From: Zelopaecilomyces penicillatus
Lineage: Eukaryota; Ascomycota; Sordariomycetes; Hypocreales; Pseudodiploosporaceae
DNA: 64,000 nt
Direction: 5' to 3'
Assembly (NCBI GenBank): GCA_005765155.1
Contig: VCCP01000003.1
Location: 5,456,001-5,520,000 of the forward strand
The translations under genes and the position numbers were made by a program. Below are positions 58,101-64,000 of the stretch, piece by piece (within the stretch, counting starts at the first letter, position 1; the number at the start of each line of letters is the position of its first letter). The notes below the pieces were generated by a model. It had not been told where the DNA came from and did no database searches. It saw only the letters and a program-made list of their open reading frames with translations.

Positions 58101-61007
58101 TCCAACATGGACGAGAAATGCCGCCGACAACCGGGCTCCGGACCTCGTTTCTTTTTGATTTTTATCAGTGCGATCAGTTCCAGTGGAGCCGGTGAGCCGA
58201 GGGTCCGTTCACAGTAACTCCCCGAAGCAAGTGATTTTTGATGACAAGAAAGGCACTTTGACGGTCGATCAGTTCTAGACTCAAACTTTGAAAGAGACCC
58301 TTGTTTGATAAGTTCTAAACCCACATCGCTTTTAGAACCGCAACCTAGTACCCCCATAAGCTCTCACCATCTCCTTGAAGAAGCAACCAGTGTGTAAGTC
58401 AGAGTCCTTCTTGGCACAAAAGCTGAAGAAAGCAATAGCACAAAGTGAATCACAAGGAGGTGTTCATATGACGTCGGCTTGCTTGCCCCCCCCGCGTTTT
58501 TGCTGCACTGAACAACGTTACCTCCGGTATACAAGTCAAGGGTAGTATTCTTTACTCAGTGCTAAGGTAGGTAGGCGGTGGCGAAGACAGTTAGCACTCA
58601 TAAAACTGTAATATATCAAGTCACCTGAAAAAATGTCCACAAAGACTAGAACGTAGCAGTGACAGGGAACCAAGCTTATCCATCCTAGCTGTTCCCCTCT
58701 TGTGGCGAATAATCATACTTGACAAGGCCAAGCGCCCTGTTGTTTGAAGCCCCTGGAAAGAATGGCAATGACTAGATACGGATAATGGGTCTCTGAGGTG
58801 CACACTGGCGGTAACTAGAATATTATGAATTGCTATTGACTTATCCTATCATGAAAACTAGTTCATGGACTTTGTGGAGAAAAAAAGCAACTCTTTGATA
58901 CTGTTGTCGTTGTAGCTGAAAATGGAGACAAGATGTGTTTGCCATTGTGGTCCGTCCACCTTGTGGGCCGATCCGATCGATGATCATTTGAGGAACATAG
59001 AAAACAGGGACCGCCTCTGAAAGGTTCATCCTAGGAAAAACACAATGTACATGTAAATCATTGCCATATCAGCCTGGTTTATCTGAGTATGTGTGTGCGT
59101 GTGCTTGGAGCCAAGGTAACAGCTTCCGGATCGACAAACTCCTCCATGAGGCTGATAGAGCAAAGGTCCTGTACCGAAGATAAAGGCACAGGCGAAAGAG
59201 AGAGAGACGGAGAGGTAACCTCCTTGCTGGGCTGTCGAGTTGTATTGAAAAGTGCAGCTATATCTCCGCAAGGCCTGCGTAGTCACATTCTCCACTCAGT
59301 TTTGAGTCTTTTATTCTGTTTTCCATTGATTTGATTTGATTAATCCAATTCATTCTAGCATTTTTCTAGTTCCCAACCTTGATAATTTCCTTTAACGCCT
59401 TGTTTCCCCCCTATCACTTAAAGCCTCCATTAATAAGTTCCCCACAGTCACAAAAGGAAAATCACACATATAGCTATCCCAGCACGATATTAAAGTAAAA
59501 GGGACCACCCCGCTCCTAGTCAGTGGGTAGATTACTTAGTTGCCTAAGACCGTTTCGGAGTCAATCTGCATCGTTTCAAGCTTGGCTAGATTCTGGCCGT
59601 TCATGAGTCGTGCACATCCTGGAATTGTTACTACTACTAGCAAAGAAATGTAACTCTGCATCGGGGAATTCGGATAAAGTAATGGAAGAGGACCTATGTG
59701 AATATTAGAGAGCGGTGAATTGAAGCGGTTTCAGGGCAGTAGAGTGGCAAAATAGTGTCCTCGGGAATTCCGTTGACGATAGTCTAGAACATAGCATACC
59801 CAGGATGCTGAGCTTTGATGATGAAAATTAGTTGCGTATTCACCAATCTAGCTAAATAAACTTTAAATTCATATACAATTGTTCCAATGGAACAACTGCT
59901 AGGCCTTCGTATTGAAGTATAATATAGCGGCATCGAAAATCTCTGTTGATCCAGCATGGTTATTGCTTTCGCTAACACACCCTCGGCCAAAAGATAACTC
60001 ATTTCACGTGTGAGCGAGTAATTCCCCTCCTGATCAGATGAACCTATGCAGGATTCAGGAACATGTCCCTCCCGGTTGGTCTGCCAAGACGTTTTCTGCG
60101 AGTCAGCCCCCCCCCCGTGCCGCAGTTGAAGAGGCTGAAAATAGCGGGGAGATGGGGGGAGACGATGAAATGGAAAAGCGGTAAAAAGCGATTCATTAGC
60201 TGGAATGGATACTACTTATAAGACCCTGACATGTGTTTTACTATTTCTAGTGAATTTGATTAAGGGGGGCAAATTAACAATTTCATTGCTATTATAGCTT
60301 GTAAGTTCATATAAGACGAACAAGGGAGCCTACGCACAGCTCAAAAGAAGATCCGTACATTCTTGTATATATGAAAGGAAAAGGCCTGCTAGTTATAAAA
60401 CCTACTGCCAGGTTTATTGTACGGATGTAGGAGTGAGGCTCCAAGACTTGTTTGCTCTAGTAGTTGTGGACCAGGAAAGGACAAGTTGCAATGAATATGG
60501 AGTCAACGAACACACTACCTTGGCTTCTTCATGACACAGCACTTTGCATTGTAAGCTATTCCCAAATGTGTATTGCTAAGGAAAGCCACATCCCACGTGA
60601 GGGCTCGTACATATCCCCAATGACCGGGCAGCTCCTAGATCTCACAAACATAGAAAAAGAAGAGGTATTCTTCTTCTAGTACGCTATGCTTTTACATTCT
60701 TAGGGTGCCCTGTCCAAAGCTACAGTGTAGTTGTGAGAGTATGAGAGACTAGCGAAGAAGGATTGATCTGCAATCTTAGTTGTCTTAGGAAACTTCTCTC
60801 TTTACCAAGAGGCGACCATCACATCATAGAGAGTTCTTACTTTCACTTTGGCACTAACAATGGGAGGGACACAGAAAGGGAGAGTCGAGTTTTTGAGATT
60901 TTTATTCGAACCTGCGAGTCTATATACAGATATCCCAAAGAAGCCATCCAAATAGCCATTTTTCATATTTGACGCCAGTAACCCATCATCATGACATATC
61001 GTGGGAT
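55197..61007. other. Long gene-poor interval, 5.8 kb
   Basis: No gene recognised on either strand. The part at 55400-57700 is GC-richer with many short frames lacking any family signature; the part after 58500 is AT-rich. Promoter of AA11 at the left, 3' flank of mcsA at the right. Confidence 0.55.
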
Positions 61008-62597
61008 TTATTTACCCTCGACCTCCTTCAACAGACCCTCGAGGTTGATGCTCTTGGGGCGCTCAATGGGCAGACCCAGAGCACGATCCCAAATCAGCTG
61101 GGCGAGAGGGCCGAGACCACGGGACACACCGAAAGTGGCGGTGTAGTAGAGAGTCTCGTGGAAGCCGTAGTGGTGGAAGAGAACACCAGAGCTGCTGTCA
61201 ACATTGGGGTAAGGGTTCTTGGTCTTGCCGTGCTTCTTCAGCACCTCGGGTGCGATGCGGCTGTTCTTCTCAACCAGCTGGAAGACGGGGTCGTTGGCAA
61301 TTTCGGGACGGGCAGCAGCGTAATCCATGAGAGCCTCGAAACGAGGATCGGGCTTGCGCAGCACGGCGTGGCCGTAGCCGGGGACAACACGGCCAGAGTT
61401 GAGGGTGGACCAGAGGTAGTCGTGGACATCCTGCTCAGTGTAGGACTCGGGAATGGCCTCCTTCATCTGGATAATCCAGCGGAGAACTTCCTGAGCGGCA
61501 AGACTGCGAAGAAAAAATGGAAACGTCAGCATCTCAAAAACGGTAAAGATTTTGCAAATGTAATCCTAGCAGGACAGAAAAAACTTACCCGTGCAGAGGA
61601 CCGGCCAGACCCTGGAGACCAGCGCTGTAAGAAAGGAAGGGATCGCTGAGAGCGCTGCCAACGAGATGGGTGGCGTGAGCAGAAACGTTGCCGCCTTCGT
61701 GGTCACCGTGGAGGGCGAGGTAGAGACGGAGAAGATCTTGGAAGCTCTCGTTCTCCTTGCCAGCCTTGCCCAGCATGGCAGCAAAGTTGTAAGACCAATC
61801 CTGCTCGAGATCGACCTCGGCGGGGAGAGCACCGCCACCACGGTAAGAGTTCTGGTAGATCTTAGCAGCGATGGTGGGCAGCTTGGCGAGCAGCTCAATG
61901 CAGTCGTCAAAGGTGGGCTCCCAGTAGTCAGCCTTGTTGAGGCCCTGCTCATAGGCCTTGGCGAACTTGGAGTTGTAGTTGAGGGCAGAGACAGCAATGG
62001 CAAACTGGGTCATGGGGTGCAGGTCGACGGGGAAGTCGTCGAGCATCTTGTTGACAAAAGTGGGCAGCTGAGCCTTTTCGGCCAGCTCACGGGAAAAGGC
62101 GCGGGTCTGGTTGACGGAGGGGACCTGGCCGGTGAGGAGCAGCCAGAACATGGCCTCGGGCAGCATCTCAGTGCCCGTCTTGCCCTTGGGCAGATCGCGC
62201 TGGCAGTCCTTGATGGTGCGGCCGTGGAAGCGGATACCCTCATTGGCGTCGAGGACAGAGCCCTCCCAGACCATGGCCTTGAGGCCACGCATGCCGCCGA
62301 GCGTGTTCTCGACCTTGACCTCGCCAATGACCTTGCTTCCGTGGGCCTTGACCTTCTTGAGCAGCTCACGCTTGGCGGGGATGACCTCCCTCAGCGTGGC
62401 CTTGAGATCCGGCTCGGCCGTGGAGTAGCATCGTACAGCATTGGCAAAGAGGACAGCACGGGTATATGGCTGTTACGTGATGGGTCAGCAAGGGAAAACA
62501 ATTGAGTGAGAGATGAGTTTTTTTTTAGGAGAGATTGTTGTTTATTTACCTTGAGGGAGCTCAGGGCTCGGGATGAGGTCCGCAGATTGTGAGCCAT
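61008..62597 (-). CDS. mcsA: Methylcitrate synthase, mitochondrial
   Basis: Condenses propionyl-CoA with oxaloacetate to 2-methylcitrate, first step of the methylcitrate cycle; it usually also accepts acetyl-CoA. Exons 62597-62550, 62469-61589 and 61503-61008 give 474 aa. The N-terminus (MAHNLRTSSRALSSLK, then RCYSTAEPDLKATLRE) is a mitochondrial presequence followed by the block that marks McsA rather than citrate synthase. IPAKRELLKKV, KDCQRDLPKG, KADYWEPTFDDC and the C-terminus SINLEGLLKEVEGK also point to McsA. Active-site regions HGDHEGGNVSAH, GYGHAVLRKPDPR and NVDSSSGVLFHHYG are intact. It is divergent from 2-methylisocitrate lyase at 63369, the later enzyme of the same cycle, supporting the call. 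Plain citrate synthase is the main alternative. Confidence 0.92.
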
Positions 62598-63368
62598 GAT
62601 GACGTTTGTTGGAATTTTTGGTGAATGGCGGGGATCTATCCTATCTTATCGCCGGGTCAGTCGGATAGCTCAAAGAGAGGGGCAGCGAACGTTGCAATTG
62701 AGGTGGACTTACCTTTTGTTGATCAGCCTCACGGGAGCGAGGAGCAAAAGAATCAAGAGATGGAGAGACGGGGGATGATAAAGGGAGAAAAGAAACCCAG
62801 AATTGTTGAGGGGGGAGAGAAAAAAAACAAATTCACAGCCGAATGTTTCGGACGCTGTGCAGCAGCACCAAGCCAAACGCTTTGCCAGGGCGACGGACGA
62901 CAAGGACAGAGCCGCCGCCGTCACCGCTGCCAAACAGCCGAGGAAAGCCGCCACAAGCCCCGGCCAAAGGCGGCCCCGCAGACGCTGATTGGCCAATTAG
63001 GCCGAATGGGGGGGCCTTTATCGGCGGCTCCCCTGGGCTGAGAGAAACTTTTGGTAAGGGCTTTTTGAGCCGAAAGCCTTCTGGGGATGGTGGATGGGAA
63101 ACTGGTCCAACCCCGCCAATCATCATGCGAGGTCGCTGTTTCGGGCGTAAATACGAAGCATTTTGCATTATTTATAATCAATCCGTTGCTTGTCGTTTTT
63201 ATTCACTGCTTTTCTTGTGATATGACGGAGCTTTCCAGCTATTTACTGGGTCATCAGTGTTGTTGGTAGATAAGAGAAACGTCCACTTGACAGAGCTTGC
63301 ATCAGCACTTTTCCATCATCCACCATCCATCATCTCACATACATACCCTCACACCCTGCAAGGCCGAG
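62598..63368. promoter_or_regulatory. Shared divergent promoter, mcsA-mclA
   Basis: 771 bases between the two start codons. Contains a perfect CCAAT palindrome (62988-62997) and nearby CCCCGG and CCCCGC words (about 62958 and 62974) that fit the CreA carbon-repressor consensus on the minus strand. Co-regulation by propionate and glucose repression is inferred from the pathway. Confidence 0.6.
62988..62997. promoter_or_regulatory. Palindromic double CCAAT box
   Basis: ATTGGCCAAT reads the same on both strands, giving a CCAAT box in each direction in the middle of the divergent promoter. The Hap2/3/5 (AnCF) complex is the expected binder. Confidence 0.6.
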
Positions 63369-64000
63369 ATGATGATGCGCAGAATCATCGCCAGAGCTCC
63401 TCAGCGAGTCTCCTCATCTCTTACATCTACCAAGCTAGCACAACGAACAGCTCGCTCAGTAGCCGTGCGCTGTATCTCAACGACCACGCCAATGGCCTCT
63501 AGCTCACACACAGCAAGTTCCGTCGCATCTGCGACGCATCCGGCCGACGCCTTCCAGCTTCTTTCAGAGTCGCAAAAGCCTGGAGAGGCTGAGGATGCCC
63601 TGTATGAGGCCCAGATCAAGGAGGTCGAAGCTTGGTGGTCGTCATCTCGATATACCGGGATCCAGAGACCCTACAGCGCTGCGGATGTGGTCTCCAAGCG
63701 TGGCAGCCAAACCATCTCCTACCCGAGCTCTGTCATGGCCAGGAAGCTGTTCAATTTGATTCAAGAGCGCTCGTCCAAGGGCGAGCCCATCCATACCAGT
63801 AAGCTGTCACTTTTTACATCTCGAGAAAACCCCGTATGCTAATCTATGCTCTTCTTCCTCAGTGGGCGCTATTGATCCCGTTCAGATGACACAACAAGCA
63901 CCACATCAGGAGGTTTTGTACATTTCCGGATGGGCATGTTCATCCCTTCTTACTTCGACAAACGAAGTGTCCCCCGATTTTGGCGACTACCCATACAACA
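63369..64000 (+). CDS. mclA: 2-methylisocitrate lyase, mitochondrial (5' part)
   Basis: Splits 2-methylisocitrate into pyruvate and succinate, last step of the methylcitrate cycle. Exon 1 is 63369-63798 and exon 2 runs from 63863 past the window end; the split ATG of MGAIDPVQM joins across the intron. The N-terminus (MMMRRIIARAPQRV, Arg/Ser/Ala-rich, with CISTTTP) is a mitochondrial presequence, which separates it from peroxisomal isocitrate lyase. It is followed by ALYEAQIKEVEAWWSS, RPYSAADVVSKRGS, then GAIDPVQMTQQAPHQEVLYISGW-type sequence (shortened here), typical of the lyase family. The catalytic KKCGH region lies beyond the window. The first of three adjacent ATGs is taken as start. Its divergent partner is mcsA. 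Confidence 0.88.

Noticed and set aside
61591..62505. 304-codon open frame opposite mcsA
   Set aside because: Mirror of the strong C/G third-base bias of mcsA; no family signature.
1..64000. tRNA, rRNA, CRISPR array, transposon or LTR
   Set aside because: I looked for B-box-like GGTTCGANTCC words, regular spaced repeats, long terminal repeats and transposase/reverse transcriptase motifs and saw none; a covariance-model scan would be decisive.

Overview
The window looks like nuclear DNA of a filamentous ascomycete, most likely a sordariomycete of the order Hypocreales. The evidence is short introns (about 55-135 bp, GTATGT/GTAAGT donors, CTAAC branch points), the gene families present (CRH-type GH16, GH76 Dfg5/Dcw1, AA11 LPMO, caleosin, DUF6601, type II membrane GH3), and intergenic gaps of several kilobases. 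The genus cannot be fixed from the sequence; a Trichoderma-like fungus would fit.

Layout. 1-5280 (+): C-terminal two thirds of a highly reducing polyketide synthase (DH-MT-ER-KR-ACP), cut by the window start. It has a frameshift, a collapsed ER-KR junction, and lost DH and ER active-site motifs. 6536-8198 (+): GH76 cell-wall mannanase. 10220-10753 (+): short Zn2Cys6 protein. 11249-12442 (-): F-box protein. 12975-15870 (-): OPT oligopeptide transporter. 16718-18529 (-): broken alpha/beta-hydrolase-ankyrin gene of the fungal STAND type. 19386-20405 (+): DUF6601 membrane protein. 20863-21256 (+): broken secreted CBM14 chitin-binding gene. 21959-22795 (+): glutathione S-transferase. 22951-23990 (-): secreted cysteine-rich protein. 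26057-27195 (+): ACC deaminase. 27459-30356 (-): membrane-anchored GH3 beta-glucosidase. 31098-31690 (-): conserved basic coiled-coil protein. 32860-33786 (-): Rho3 GTPase. 36189-37306 (+): caleosin/peroxygenase. 37746-39068 (-): splicing factor Cwc25. 45005-45709 (+): secreted lysozyme-like protein. 47039-47631 (-): mitochondrial ribosomal protein uS14m. 48334-50036 (-): CRH transglycosylase with a membrane anchor. 54147-55015 (-): AA11 LPMO. 61008-62597 (-) and 63369-end (+): methylcitrate synthase and 2-methylisocitrate lyase, transcribed divergently.

How the parts fit. The left 24 kb is accessory-like: decayed PKS, truncated transcription factor, F-box orphan, transporter, decayed STAND-type gene, decayed chitin-binding gene and cysteine-rich protein. 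The right 40 kb is mostly conserved housekeeping and wall genes separated by long gene-poor gaps. The right end holds two consecutive enzymes of the methylcitrate cycle (propionyl-CoA detoxification) sharing a 771-bp promoter that contains a perfect CCAAT palindrome. No tRNA, rRNA, CRISPR array or transposon was recognised. I did not find a wholly new system. The best second-look items are the PKS lesions, the hydrolase-ankyrin relic, the CBM14 relic and the methylcitrate promoter.
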